This document shows positions 1 through 7,852 of a DNA stretch of 9,875 nucleotides, piece by piece (positions within the stretch are counted from its first letter, which is position 1; each line of letters opens with the position of its first letter). The position numbers and the translations under genes are program-made. The stretch lies in the NCBI GenBank assembly GCA_035687895.1, contig DASRUE010000169.1, forward strand, positions 1 through 9,875, in the 5' to 3' direction. Source of the stretch: JAERML01 sp035687895. Its GTDB lineage: Bacteria > Bacteroidota > Ignavibacteria > UBA10030 > UBA6906. The notes under the pieces were generated by a model that worked only from the letters and a program-made list of their open reading frames with translations, made no database searches and was not told the origin of the DNA.

Positions 1-2
1 TC

Positions 3-1268
3 GCAGCCGCGGTAAAACGGCGAGGTGTCTCTACGGACCGGGAGGAACTGCGTCGTTTCATTTTTCGTGAGAAGAGGGACCGTGTGCCGCGCCCACCATT
101 GTACAAATCATTTCAACAGCACTATGCCACCCTCTGGCAGGTGTTTTTCGCCGAGCTATACAGTCTGGTTGGCTATCTTCCACTCTATGATACCGTTGCT
201 GAAGCATACAAGGTCTTCGATGTGTTCTCGGCTGCGAAGGAGGAAGAGGGGACGCTGGTGAAGTTGCTCGAGGTGGTGAAGGTCTTCGAAGAGAAGAGTC
301 AAAACAGCATCAAGGATTTCCTCACGTTTGCACTCGATGAACCCTCCGGATGGGAGATGGATGTTCCGAAGACGAAAAACGCTGTCACTCTCATGACCAT
401 TCACAAGGCCAAGGGTCTGGATTTCCCTGTAGTAGTTGTCCTGCTCTATGACGCACGCTCGAGGACCGAGGGGTACTATCTGGAGGACGATGGTGAAGGA
501 ATCCACTTACTGCGGATTACGAAAGCTTCGGCTGCAAAGGTAGACCGGTTGCAGGAGATCTTGAAGGATCAAACGGTCCGAAACCGGGTGGATGAACTCA
601 ATAGACTGTATGTTGCACTCACCCGGGCGAAGGAGGAGATGTATGTCCTCGGCATCTACAAAAAGGAACCCAAAGTACCCACCTGCTTCCTTCCCACGCA
701 GGGGTTCGGTCCAGGCGTAAGGCCGGCAGTAACCCGCGCCCGGGGCCCCGCTGCTCATGATCTTCCTATCATTCACCACAACATCCGTGTGGATCTCCCC
801 GTGAGATCATACGAAAAGATTGGACTTGCCGAGACCCGGCGGGGAGAATGCATCCATGAAATCCTCTCAAGGATCGAATACCTGGGAGGCGATGTCGTGG
901 GACAGATTGAAATGGCGATGGCGCCCGTACAGCACCTTATTGATGACCCCGTAGAGACTGTGCAAATCCTTCGGTCTTTTCTCGATGTTCCTGAAGTGCG
1001 AGAGCATTTCAGCCCCAAAGAGGGACGCAGGGTTTTGCGTGAACAGGAGTATGTCAACCGCCAGGGAACGCTATACAGGATGGACCGCGTGATTGCCGAT
1101 TCCGAAAAGGTGACCGTTGTTGATTTCAAAACGGGTGGTGAAGAGAAAGAGGAGGAATACCGTGGTCAGGTGCTCCACTACATGGAGTTGCTGAACGAAA
1201 TCACTCCATCTCTCCCTGTGAACGGTATCGTTGCGTATGTTGATCGGCGAAAGGTCACACGTCTGTGA
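3..1268 (+). CDS. addA: AddA-type ATP-dependent helicase/nuclease subunit A, C-terminal part (5' end outside window)
   Basis: The frame is open from the first bases of the window, so the N-terminal ATPase core lies upstream and about 421 residues remain. Two UvrD-like (SF1A) helicase motifs are visible: TIHKAKGLDFP at 396-428 (motif V region) and LYVALTRAKE at 606-635 (motif VI, arginine finger). A RecB-type PD-(D/E)XK nuclease domain follows: GECIHEIL with its His at 855, MDRV with Asp at 1083, DFKTG with Asp at 1122 and Lys at 1128, and the QxxxY motif (QVLHY) at 1167-1181. All the catalytic positions I can recognise are present, so the nuclease looks active. In AddAB this subunit is the 3'-5' translocating motor and cuts one strand while resecting double-strand breaks for RecA loading. 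The stop codon overlaps the GTG start of the next gene by 4 bases, implying translational coupling with the AddB-like partner. A general UvrD-family helicase with a fused nuclease is the alternative, but the neighbour argues for addA. Confidence 0.85.
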   Translation, partial: AAAVKRRGVSTDREELRRFIFREKRDRVPRPPLYKSFQQHYATLWQVFFAELYSLVGYLPLYDTVAEAYKVFDVFSAAKEEEGTLVKLLEVVKVFEEKSQNSIKDFLTFALDEPSGWEMDVPKTKNAVTLMTIHKAKGLDFPVVVVLLYDARSRTEGYYLEDDGEGIHLLRITKASAAKVDRLQEILKDQTVRNRVDELNRLYVALTRAKEEMYVLGIYKKEPKVPTCFLPTQGFGPGVRPAVTRARGPAAHDLPIIHHNIRVDLPVRSYEKIGLAETRRGECIHEILSRIEYLGGDVVGQIEMAMAPVQHLIDDPVETVQILRSFLDVPEVREHFSPKEGRRVLREQEYVNRQGTLYRMDRVIADSEKVTVVDFKTGGEEKEEEYRGQVLHYMELLNEITPSLPVNGIVAYVDRRKVTRL

Positions 1269-4105
1269 GCAAGGCTTTCATCCTCCCCTACGGGAAGAAT
1301 CTTATCGATGAGGTGGTTCTGCACCTGACCTCGGACGGAAACGACTATTCAGGCAACCTCATCATTTTTCCTGGAAAGCGTCCCGCCCACTTTCTCCGGA
1401 AAGCCCTTGCTGAACGTACCGGCACGGCATTCATCCCTCCGCATATCGCTTCGATGGATGGCTTCATTGACGACTTCTACCGCAACTCGATGGGTAGAAC
1501 CGAACGGATGGTCGAGGCGGTTGATGCTGTTGCTATCCTTCACGAGATCTATCTGGCATCAGGACATCGGATCGCAGCGGAGAGCTTCGACTTACTCGAC
1601 GCCTTCTTTCCACTTGGCCTGAAACTTTTCTCTGAACTTGAAGAGGTTGCGATCGCCATGCCTACAGACAACTCCGTTCGTTCCACACTCGGGTCTGTGT
1701 TTGTCGGAAACGAACTGTCGCTATGGGCGATCTACCAGGAATTCTACCGACTGGTGCGGGATGCCTCCATGACAACCCGGGCTATGAAGTATGCATGGGT
1801 GGCATCCGGCTTGACCGAGCAACATCTTTCAGGATACAGCAGCATTGTGGCCGCGGGGTTCTTCGCGCTCACACATGCCGAGGAGATAATCTTCAAGACG
1901 TTGGCAGGTGGACGCACGACGTTCCTCTTTCAGGAGGGGCATGGCTTGCAGGCGCAATTACAGAGACTTTCATTGCAGGCCGAACTCCAGCCTGGAGTCA
2001 ACCGGAAACCTTCCTTTCATTTTTACCGGAGCCCGGATCAGCACGGACAAGTTTTCGGGTTGACGGGAAGATTGCAGGAACAATGCAACACCCAGGGGAA
2101 TTTGAACGAAAGGACTGTTGTCGTTCTTCCATCTGCGGATGCACTTCGGCCCGTCGTGCAGCAGACAATTCCCATCATTCCGCGTGAACAATTCAACATT
2201 TCGCTTGGCTATCCGGTCACCCGGACGCCGGTGCATGGTTTCCTGATTAATCTGATGCAAGTGATGACGTCCATGCACGAGGGAATGTTTCATGCGCCCG
2301 AATACATTACGTTCATGCTCCATCCGTACACAAAGAATATCATGCTGGACGGCCGGTCTGATATCACCAGGATTCTTGTTCACACAATTGAAGAGCACTT
2401 TGCCGGCCGGAAATCCGGTACGTACTTCTTGCTCAATGAAGTGGAGGATGACGTCGATCTATTCGAAGCGGTGCTGAAAAGGTTCGCCGGGACCGAGGGA
2501 GAACTCACGCCACAGCGATTACAGGAGCACCTGAGGACCATCCACCGCATGACCATAGAAATGCTGCGTGAGACGCGTGATGTACAGGACGCAGCGCGGC
2601 GCTGCATTCAAATCCTCACATATATTGACGACCAAAGCACGGCAAATCGGCATCCTCTCTTCCGCCCGTACGTCGGGACAATCATCGAGTCACTGGATGT
2701 ACTCGCAAAGTCGTTGCTCGGCCACCATCGCTTTGTAGATCCATCTGGCTACTACGCTCTCATCCGGGGGATATTGGAGCAAGCGGAGGTTCCATTTCCA
2801 GGGACGCCCTTGCGCGGCATGCAGATACTGGGATTCCTGGAGACGCGCAATCTCCAGTTCGACACGGTATACATGCTCGACGTGAATGATGATGTCCTTC
2901 CCGGGGGACTTGGGCGGCGGACATTGATCCCGCGAACAGTGCGGGAAACCCTTGGGCTCCCGACGTCGCGTGAAAAATCGGCAATTGCTGCATACTATTT
3001 TGATGTTTTGATAGGATCCGCCCGGGATGTGCATTTGTTCTACACCGAGAATGGAAAACGGGAAAAGAGTCGCTTCATCGAGCAGCTCTTCTGGGAGCGT
3101 GAACAGAGCGCCGGAAAGCTGATGGATGAAGAAGAGGTTTTGTCTATCGGCTACGGAGTACGCCTTGGGAACACAACCCCCGGTTCAATTCCCAAATCTC
3201 AAGAGCACGTGGAATACCTGAGGCGATTCGTGTTTACCGCGACGGCGTTGGATGCTTACCTTCAGTGCCCATTGAAATTCTATTACGGGCACGTTCTGAA
3301 CATCAAGGAAGTAGAGGAGGTGGGAGGTGAAATTGAAGCAAAGGATATCGGCAATCTGATCCATGCCGTGCTGCGGACATTCTTCCAACCGATTGTGAAC
3401 AGGCCCCTTTCTGTGGTTGATCTGGATGAGACCCGCCTCCTTCAAGTGATTGACGAGCACTTCAACGAGCAGTTCGGCGAACACCGGCTGGGTGCACGGC
3501 GCATGGTCCGGCTTCAGGTGCAGAAACAGCTACAACGGTTTCTCGCCGCATACCAAAAGCGTGTGATAGAGCAAGAGCCAGTTACAATCGTTGATCTCGA
3601 ACGTCAGATTAGGGAGGTCCGGAAGGGAGGCTTTTCATTTCGCGGACGATTGGATCGGGTTGAGCGTCGTGGAAGCTCCGTGGTGATCCTGGATTACAAA
3701 ACGGGAAGCAATGAAAACAGGCTCAGAATCAATTTCAAGAAACTTGACCCGGCGGATCGAACAACCTGGGCGGAAGCCATCGGATCGTTGCAGCTTCCAA
3801 TCTACGTCCTCCTGTACTCCGTTCAGACCGGAACTGCACCTGCGGCGTTATCACCGGCGTATCTCTTTCTTGGTAAGAATGATATGGGACCAAAGATCGA
3901 AATGAAGCTCTTCGAGGATGATGTTTTGCGGACAACGCAACAGGCCATTCTGGAGAACATCATCTTCTCTCTGCTCGATGAAATCATAGATTCCTCCATG
4001 CCTTTCATGCCAACGGACGACTTCGAAGCGAATTGTCCAACCTGTTCGTTCACCAATTTCTGCGGGACCCAGTGGGCAGAGGGGAGTAGGACTAAGGGGA
4101 GTTGA
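1265..4105 (+). CDS. addB: AddB-type helicase/nuclease subunit B (PD-(D/E)XK nuclease family)
   Basis: This 946-residue partner of the upstream AddA starts at GTG 1265, inside the addA stop (GTGA overlap), so the two are probably made in equal amounts. AddB pairs with AddA to process DNA ends; its N-terminal half is a helicase relic and its C-terminal domain is a RecB-like nuclease. Near the N-terminus the usual Walker A position reads FPGKRPA, with no GKT/GKS, so ATP hydrolysis by this subunit is unlikely; this resembles the short AddB type of alpha-proteobacteria and Bacteroidota. The nuclease domain carries His700 (GNLIHAVL), Asp797 (RLDRV), Asp810 and Lys812 (DYKTG), and Gln843/Tyr847 (QLPIY). 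Cys668 (LQCPLKFYY) plus Cys924, Cys927 and Cys933 (CPTCSFTNFC) reproduce the C...C-x2-C-x5-C pattern that holds the 4Fe-4S cluster in Bacillus AddB. The family assignment is strong; the exact symbol rests on these motifs and the operon. Confidence 0.85.
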   Translation: MSKAFILPYGKNLIDEVVLHLTSDGNDYSGNLIIFPGKRPAHFLRKALAERTGTAFIPPHIASMDGFIDDFYRNSMGRTERMVEAVDAVAILHEIYLASGHRIAAESFDLLDAFFPLGLKLFSELEEVAIAMPTDNSVRSTLGSVFVGNELSLWAIYQEFYRLVRDASMTTRAMKYAWVASGLTEQHLSGYSSIVAAGFFALTHAEEIIFKTLAGGRTTFLFQEGHGLQAQLQRLSLQAELQPGVNRKPSFHFYRSPDQHGQVFGLTGRLQEQCNTQGNLNERTVVVLPSADALRPVVQQTIPIIPREQFNISLGYPVTRTPVHGFLINLMQVMTSMHEGMFHAPEYITFMLHPYTKNIMLDGRSDITRILVHTIEEHFAGRKSGTYFLLNEVEDDVDLFEAVLKRFAGTEGELTPQRLQEHLRTIHRMTIEMLRETRDVQDAARRCIQILTYIDDQSTANRHPLFRPYVGTIIESLDVLAKSLLGHHRFVDPSGYYALIRGILEQAEVPFPGTPLRGMQILGFLETRNLQFDTVYMLDVNDDVLPGGLGRRTLIPRTVRETLGLPTSREKSAIAAYYFDVLIGSARDVHLFYTENGKREKSRFIEQLFWEREQSAGKLMDEEEVLSIGYGVRLGNTTPGSIPKSQEHVEYLRRFVFTATALDAYLQCPLKFYYGHVLNIKEVEEVGGEIEAKDIGNLIHAVLRTFFQPIVNRPLSVVDLDETRLLQVIDEHFNEQFGEHRLGARRMVRLQVQKQLQRFLAAYQKRVIEQEPVTIVDLERQIREVRKGGFSFRGRLDRVERRGSSVVILDYKTGSNENRLRINFKKLDPADRTTWAEAIGSLQLPIYVLLYSVQTGTAPAALSPAYLFLGKNDMGPKIEMKLFEDDVLRTTQQAILENIIFSLLDEIIDSSMPFMPTDDFEANCPTCSFTNFCGTQWAEGSRTKGS

Positions 4106-4143
4106 CTCTTTCGGCCAACCCCAGTACCTTGAACGTGGACGGC

Positions 4144-4172
4144 TTGACATTGCCTAGTTCTTTGTATTTCTA
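4144..4172 (+). promoter_or_regulatory. Possible sigma70-like promoter for the FG-GAP protein gene
   Basis: A perfect -35 hexamer TTGACA sits at 4144-4149 in the 98-base gap between addB and the next gene. The candidate -10 at 17 bp spacing (TTTCTA, 4167-4172) is poor, and no TAnnTTTG box of the Bacteroidetes type is seen. The position is right for an independent promoter, but one good hexamer can occur by chance. Confidence 0.3.
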
Positions 4173-4192
4173 TTCCAGAAGTGCGAGAACTC

Positions 4193-4198
4193 GGAGGT
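4193..4198 (+). promoter_or_regulatory. Strong Shine-Dalgarno site before the FG-GAP protein
   Basis: GGAGGT lies 5 bases upstream of ATG 4204. This is close to the full anti-SD complement and fixes the start of the exported protein. It is notable because many Bacteroidota genes lack such sites, so it fits Ignavibacteria/Chlorobi-like relatives better. Confidence 0.8.
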
Positions 4199-4203
4199 AA
4201 GCT

Positions 4204-5952
4204 ATGAAGTTTAACGCTGTCATTATTGCGCTTAACATCCTCTTCTGGCATGGGGTGCTCACACCTCTTCTTGGAGCCCCGAGGGTTCTCTCGGTTTCAC
4301 CCGCACCGCAACGTATTACTGCCGACAAGTTCGACCCCATAGTTATTGCCTTTGATAGCCCCATGGATCCGCTGACGATCAACAGTGGAACGATTTCCAT
4401 TTTCGGTCATTGGTCAGGTGTTGCCTCAGGTCTCTTCTCCGTTGAGAACGGGGGGACGCTGGTCCGATTCGTGCCAACGGAACCGTTTGCCGTAGGAGAG
4501 CAGGTGCTTGTGTCCATCTCGCGCGGAGTAAGAGATACGCTGGGTTCCGCGCTCGAAAGAGGCTATGCCTGGAACTTCTGGATCAGAACAGAGATGGCAG
4601 ATATGGATCTGAACGAGATCGACCGGATTGGCATCCGGCGTCCGGGTGAGCTGCACATCCAGACCTATGGCGCGTACGGTGGCGATCTCAACAACGACGG
4701 ATGGACGGATATCACTGTTGTGAACGAGATCTCTCACGACATCCGTGTCTACCTGAACGATGGTACAGGTGCGTACGACTCATCGACGGTGTTTCCAATT
4801 CCAACGGGCTCATACCCCAGTCCCAACGAGGGAGCCGATTTCAACGGTGACGGTATCATGGACTATGCTGTGGGGAATGCAGCCAACGATAGTCTAAGCA
4901 TATTCATCGGAAACGGGACGGGCGGGTTCCTCCCGGTGCGGAATTATCGAGCGGCCCAGGCAGTACGCGGGGTGAGCATTGTTGATCTGGAAGGCGATGG
5001 TGATATGGATGTGGTGACGGCGAACCGGTCAGGCAACAACATTTCGATGCACGCGAACAACGGCGATGGCACGTTTGCCCCACGCGTCAACATGGAGGCA
5101 AATGGCAACCAGGAAACGGCTTGTGCGGTAGGCGATGCAAATGGCGACGGTGTGCTGGATCTGTTTGTCGGGGCACACAGTAGCAGCGAGATGATTCTTC
5201 TTCTGGGGAACGGCAATGGCGGGTTCTCGTTTTCGGGCAAGGTATCCGCGGGGGGACAACCGTGGATGGTCGCAGTGGGAGACGTGAATGGAGATGGGGC
5301 GGTTGATGTTGTGTCCGCCAATTCCTTCACAAACAATGCCTCTGTAATTATGGGAAACGGTTCCGGCGGACTTGGCGTCGCGACGACATACCCGACCGGA
5401 AATTTCGCCCTCGCGATTGACCTCGGCGATCTGGACGGGGATGGCGACCTGGACCTTGTTACGAGCAACTATGGCAGCGGTACCTGGACTGTGTACGAAA
5501 ACAATGGTTCCGGCGTGTTCACGAGCCCACGAACGCTGCAGGCGAGCCGCGCTGGATCCTGCGCGACGCTTCACGATCGCGACAACGACGGCGATCTTGA
5601 CATGACTGGTATCGACGAACTGGACGACCTGATCTTCATATTCGACAATCAGCCGCCGACATCAGTGGATGGGCGTGTGGCGGCCGCCGCTGAATTTTCA
5701 CTTGCGCAAAACTACCCGAACCCGTTCAATCCAACGACATGGTTCCGCTTCACCATTCCCGTGACTTCGCAGGTAACCCTTACGATTATCGATCAACTTG
5801 GAAGAACTGTGGCTACTGTGGTGAACCGTGAGTACAGACCAGGATCCTACGAATCAGCATGGGATGCGGAAGGGGTGTCGGGAGGTGTGTACTTCTACTC
5901 CTTACGGGCTGGATCGTACACCGCAACGAAGAAACTGTTGGTTCTCAAATGA
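4204..5952 (+). CDS. Secreted FG-GAP/VCBS repeat protein with Ig-like domain and type IX secretion sorting tail
   Basis: This 582-residue protein is exported. Residues 1 to about 24 form a Sec signal peptide: a Lys near the start, a hydrophobic core, and probable cleavage near LLGA. Residues of roughly 27-125 resemble a bacterial Ig-like (SbsA/Big_5) domain, with the typical FDSPMDP and later FWIRTE ending. Seven calcium-loop repeats of the D-x-[ND]-x-D-G type follow, their first Asp at residues 161, 212, 261, 311, 360, 409 and 458. The spacing is a regular 49-51 residues, as expected for one seven-bladed integrin-like beta-propeller. From residue 498 a T9SS type A sorting domain begins (NYPNPFNP at 503-510), ending in a Gly-Val-Tyr-Phe-Tyr strand and a KKLLVLK tail. 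Such proteins are carried across the outer membrane by the Por/T9SS machinery and then anchored or released. The substrate is unknown; adhesion or polymer binding is a guess. No enzyme domain is visible. Confidence 0.9.
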   Translation: MKFNAVIIALNILFWHGVLTPLLGAPRVLSVSPAPQRITADKFDPIVIAFDSPMDPLTINSGTISIFGHWSGVASGLFSVENGGTLVRFVPTEPFAVGEQVLVSISRGVRDTLGSALERGYAWNFWIRTEMADMDLNEIDRIGIRRPGELHIQTYGAYGGDLNNDGWTDITVVNEISHDIRVYLNDGTGAYDSSTVFPIPTGSYPSPNEGADFNGDGIMDYAVGNAANDSLSIFIGNGTGGFLPVRNYRAAQAVRGVSIVDLEGDGDMDVVTANRSGNNISMHANNGDGTFAPRVNMEANGNQETACAVGDANGDGVLDLFVGAHSSSEMILLLGNGNGGFSFSGKVSAGGQPWMVAVGDVNGDGAVDVVSANSFTNNASVIMGNGSGGLGVATTYPTGNFALAIDLGDLDGDGDLDLVTSNYGSGTWTVYENNGSGVFTSPRTLQASRAGSCATLHDRDNDGDLDMTGIDELDDLIFIFDNQPPTSVDGRVAAAAEFSLAQNYPNPFNPTTWFRFTIPVTSQVTLTIIDQLGRTVATVVNREYRPGSYESAWDAEGVSGGVYFYSLRAGSYTATKKLLVLK

Positions 5953-5954
5953 GG

Positions 5955-6443
5955 CTATTCGATCTTCTCGAACACACCCGTCCTCTTGTTCTTTCGGACA
6001 TTGTTCCAGACGAAGTACTTGCCATTCATGGCAATGTACACTCCGGGCGGTAGGGTCTGTACGAACGCGATGGCACTGCCGAGGTTGAACAGTCCGTCGG
6101 AGCTTCCAAACTTGTAGGGGATCATTGCTCCCGTGAGGACGATCGTCTTACCTATGCCCGCGTTACCAAGAAGCCGCGCGGTCAGTTCCATGGTATCGGT
6201 GCCGTGGGTGACGATGATGCGGTCCTCGCTTGCCTTTTTGCACTGCTCAAGAATGCTCCTCCTGTCTTCCTCCGTCATTTCCAGACTATCAATCATCATG
6301 AGAGTACGGATGTCGACGTTAATTTTACAGCGACCGAGGGTGAGCATCTCGGATAAGTGTGTGTTCTTGAAAAAAAGAGTTCCGTCAAGTTCATTATACT
6401 CCTTGTCGAACGTTCCCCCAGTCACGAAAATGCGAACACTCAT
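5955..6443 (-). CDS. Single-domain asparaginase-like protein
   Basis: This 162-residue protein matches only the N-terminal domain of L-asparaginases, which are normally about 330 residues. The visible motifs are TGGTFD with nucleophile Thr11, a following Tyr16 that may play the flexible-loop tyrosine role, THGTDT with Thr82-Asp83, and LTGAMIPYKFGSSDG, the usual GAMRP...DG segment. NVRK with Lys151 aligns with the DVTK lysine of E. coli AnsB. The Thr, Thr-Asp and Lys catalytic set is therefore complete although the C-terminal domain is absent. In full-length enzymes the active site is completed by the C-domain of a neighbouring subunit, so substrate and activity are uncertain; amide hydrolysis of Asn or a related compound is an inference. 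No signal peptide is seen, so it should be cytoplasmic. AAAGAGG at 6453-6459 on this strand is an acceptable ribosome site. The gene is convergent with the FG-GAP gene, 2 bp away, and separated from the upstream desaturase by a terminator. Small asparaginase-domain proteins of this size are known, so decay is not the first explanation. Confidence 0.85.
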   Translation of the reverse strand: MSVRIFVTGGTFDKEYNELDGTLFFKNTHLSEMLTLGRCKINVDIRTLMMIDSLEMTEEDRRSILEQCKKASEDRIIVTHGTDTMELTARLLGNAGIGKTIVLTGAMIPYKFGSSDGLFNLGSAIAFVQTLPPGVYIAMNGKYFVWNNVRKNKRTGVFEKIE

Positions 6444-6480
6444 GGATTGCAGCCTCTTTCAGATTCAGGAACCCGGTTGC

Positions 6481-6514
6481 TATAAGAAAGCGCCCTCATC
6501 AATGACGGGCGCTT
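6481..6514 (-). terminator. Intrinsic terminator of the acyl-ACP desaturase gene
   Basis: AAGCGCCC (6488-6495) pairs perfectly with GGGCGCTT (6507-6514), giving an 8-bp GC-rich stem. The 11-base loop can itself form TCAT/ATGA. Read on the minus strand, the stem is followed by TTTCTTAT, a typical if imperfect U-tract. It lies 36 bases past the desaturase stop and before the asparaginase start, so the two minus-strand genes are probably separate transcription units. Confidence 0.75.
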
Positions 6515-6549
6515 CACATACTTTCATCCTCAGATTTCACCTAGCAAGC

Positions 6550-7533
6550 CTACGCCATATCCAGCACCCGGCCATACACTACGTCAAAGCGGAAGCTCTT
6601 TGCCTTGCTTCTTGTCTCGATGTACTCCGCTACTTTCTCCAGCCGTGCAGGAATTGACATAATTTTCTCCTGCGCCTTTCTTCCCATCTCGTTTAGATAG
6701 GTCATGACATCGATGTTCCAGGCGCTGATCAGATGTTCAATGATCTTTTTGTAGTCCCGCGGGCCATAGATGCCCGCCCGCCGGATAACGTCTGCATACT
6801 CATTGAAGTTGCTGATGGAGATTCCCGGCATGTCGATACTCGGCATAATGGCGGACGCTGATTCGAGGGCACCATTCGGATCGCGTGCAAGGATCTCCTT
6901 GAAGACATTCATATAGAACGCGTAGTGCTTCGACTCGTCCTGCGCAATCTTCTGCGTGATCTGGTTCAGCAGCGGCTCCTCCGCAGCAGCAAGTCTTCCG
7001 GTATTCTGGTGGGAAATCTGAGTCGCTTTCTCCTGGCAGGTGGTATAAATGAAGACTTTGTATGGATCACTCCTCCAATCAGGGGCGAACCCCGAGCGAA
7101 TATAGTTGAACTGCAGCTCCTCGAGAATCTTGAAATTCAGCAATCGGGAATCGCGGATATAGTCTCTCAGAATATTCCCGTGGCGATCTTCCTCTGCTGT
7201 CCAGAGTTTGTTCCAGGCACTCCAGAATGTCGTGCTGCCAAGATTTTCCGCGATCAGACGGTGAAAGTGGGGAAGCCCCTCTTCGGTGATGATATTGATG
7301 GTGATGGCAACTTTCGCGCTATCGGGAATCCCGCGGGCCCTTGTGCGGAGTTCTCGTACGGTGTTCTCGTCGAGGTCATGTTCTCCGGCAGGGAGGAACT
7401 CAGAGGGAAACCAGAGATCCCGCTTTGCCTGGTGTTTTTCAATGAATTCCTTAACGAGGGACTCAAGATCGGTGAGGACCTCAAGCTTGGAAAAGAACTT
7501 CTGGGGCCGTTTGCTCTCGTCTGTCAGGTGCAC
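6550..7533 (-). CDS. Soluble acyl-[acyl-carrier-protein] desaturase (diiron, plant/DesA type)
   Basis: This 327-residue ferritin-like protein should insert a cis double bond into acyl chains on ACP, using O2 and electrons from a ferredoxin, in the cytoplasm. All the diiron ligands of the castor stearoyl-ACP desaturase can be matched: Glu84/Glu85 in ITEEGLP, Glu115 and His118 in AEEDRHG, Glu168 in CQEKAT, and Glu200 and His203 in AQDESKH. Other family signatures are WTAEEDRHG, FIYTTCQEKATQISH, GIYGPRDY and the closing LPARLEKVAE-like helix (here IPARLEKVAE). The length is normal for bacterial members without a transit peptide. The start is GTG at 7533; an in-frame TAA lies five codons upstream and no Shine-Dalgarno site is seen, so a leaderless or weakly initiated message is possible. 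It faces the cold-shock gene across a 450-bp divergent gap and ends at its own terminator. The regiospecificity (delta-9 is usual) cannot be read from sequence. Confidence 0.93.
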   Translation of the reverse strand: MHLTDESKRPQKFFSKLEVLTDLESLVKEFIEKHQAKRDLWFPSEFLPAGEHDLDENTVRELRTRARGIPDSAKVAITINIITEEGLPHFHRLIAENLGSTTFWSAWNKLWTAEEDRHGNILRDYIRDSRLLNFKILEELQFNYIRSGFAPDWRSDPYKVFIYTTCQEKATQISHQNTGRLAAAEEPLLNQITQKIAQDESKHYAFYMNVFKEILARDPNGALESASAIMPSIDMPGISISNFNEYADVIRRAGIYGPRDYKKIIEHLISAWNIDVMTYLNEMGRKAQEKIMSIPARLEKVAEYIETRSKAKSFRFDVVYGRVLDMA

Positions 7534-7790
7534 GTCACGTGTTGGTTAATGAATGGTTCTGCGAAGAGAACCAAAGGAACGTTGGCAGATCAGGAATCTG
7601 GATATTTCGTCCCTGACAGTACACATCAACCGGTGGTCTCTGATCCATGATACGGAGATTCCGCGGAAGAGGCAACCAGAATCTCAGGGGAGAGTGGCTG
7701 GACAAATTAAGTGTGAGAAAGTGCTTGCTATTCGCCTCCACAAAGGTTACCTTGAGTGCGTCAAGAAGGTACACCGTGTTGAGCTTTTGG

Positions 7791-7808
7791 TCTCCGGACG
7801 ACCGGAGA
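7791..7808. repeat. Perfect inverted repeat (7-bp arms, 4-bp spacer)
   Basis: TCTCCGG (7791-7797) and CCGGAGA (7802-7808) are exact reverse complements around ACGA. As DNA this could be an operator for a dimeric regulator; as RNA it is a stable tetraloop hairpin. No U-tract follows on either strand, so it is not a standard terminator. Confidence 0.55.
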
Positions 7809-7852
7809 TGTTTCGCTAGAGTTCTTTTGTACAAACCCGTAGCTGAACAGAC

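Noticed and set aside
4095..4130. GTTG/CAAC with GGG/CCC pairing just after addB as a terminator
   Set aside because: The stem is short, contains a bulge, and no T-tract follows.
4944..5574. Two long minus-strand frames opposite the FG-GAP repeats
   Set aside because: They mirror the repeated Asp/Gly/Asn-rich coding sequence and show low-complexity Ser/Pro content expected of an antisense shadow.
4684..5580. Roughly 150-base periodicity suggesting a DNA repeat array
   Set aside because: The period is of the encoded 49-51-residue propeller blades; the DNA between copies is poorly conserved, and there is no CRISPR-like short identical repeat.
7588..7645. GATCAG...CTGATC inverted repeat in the divergent gap
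   Set aside because: Arms of 6 bp more than 45 bases apart are expected by chance in a region this size.
6925..7650. 241-residue plus-strand open frame
   Set aside because: It is antisense to the desaturase, whose diiron motifs are unambiguous on the other strand. The frame has no recognisable domain and only a GC-driven lack of stops.
7553..7819. Possible 88-residue gene in the divergent gap
   Set aside because: No ribosome site, no recognisable motif, and overlapping frames on the other strand are equally long. Cannot be excluded without homologues, but not supported.
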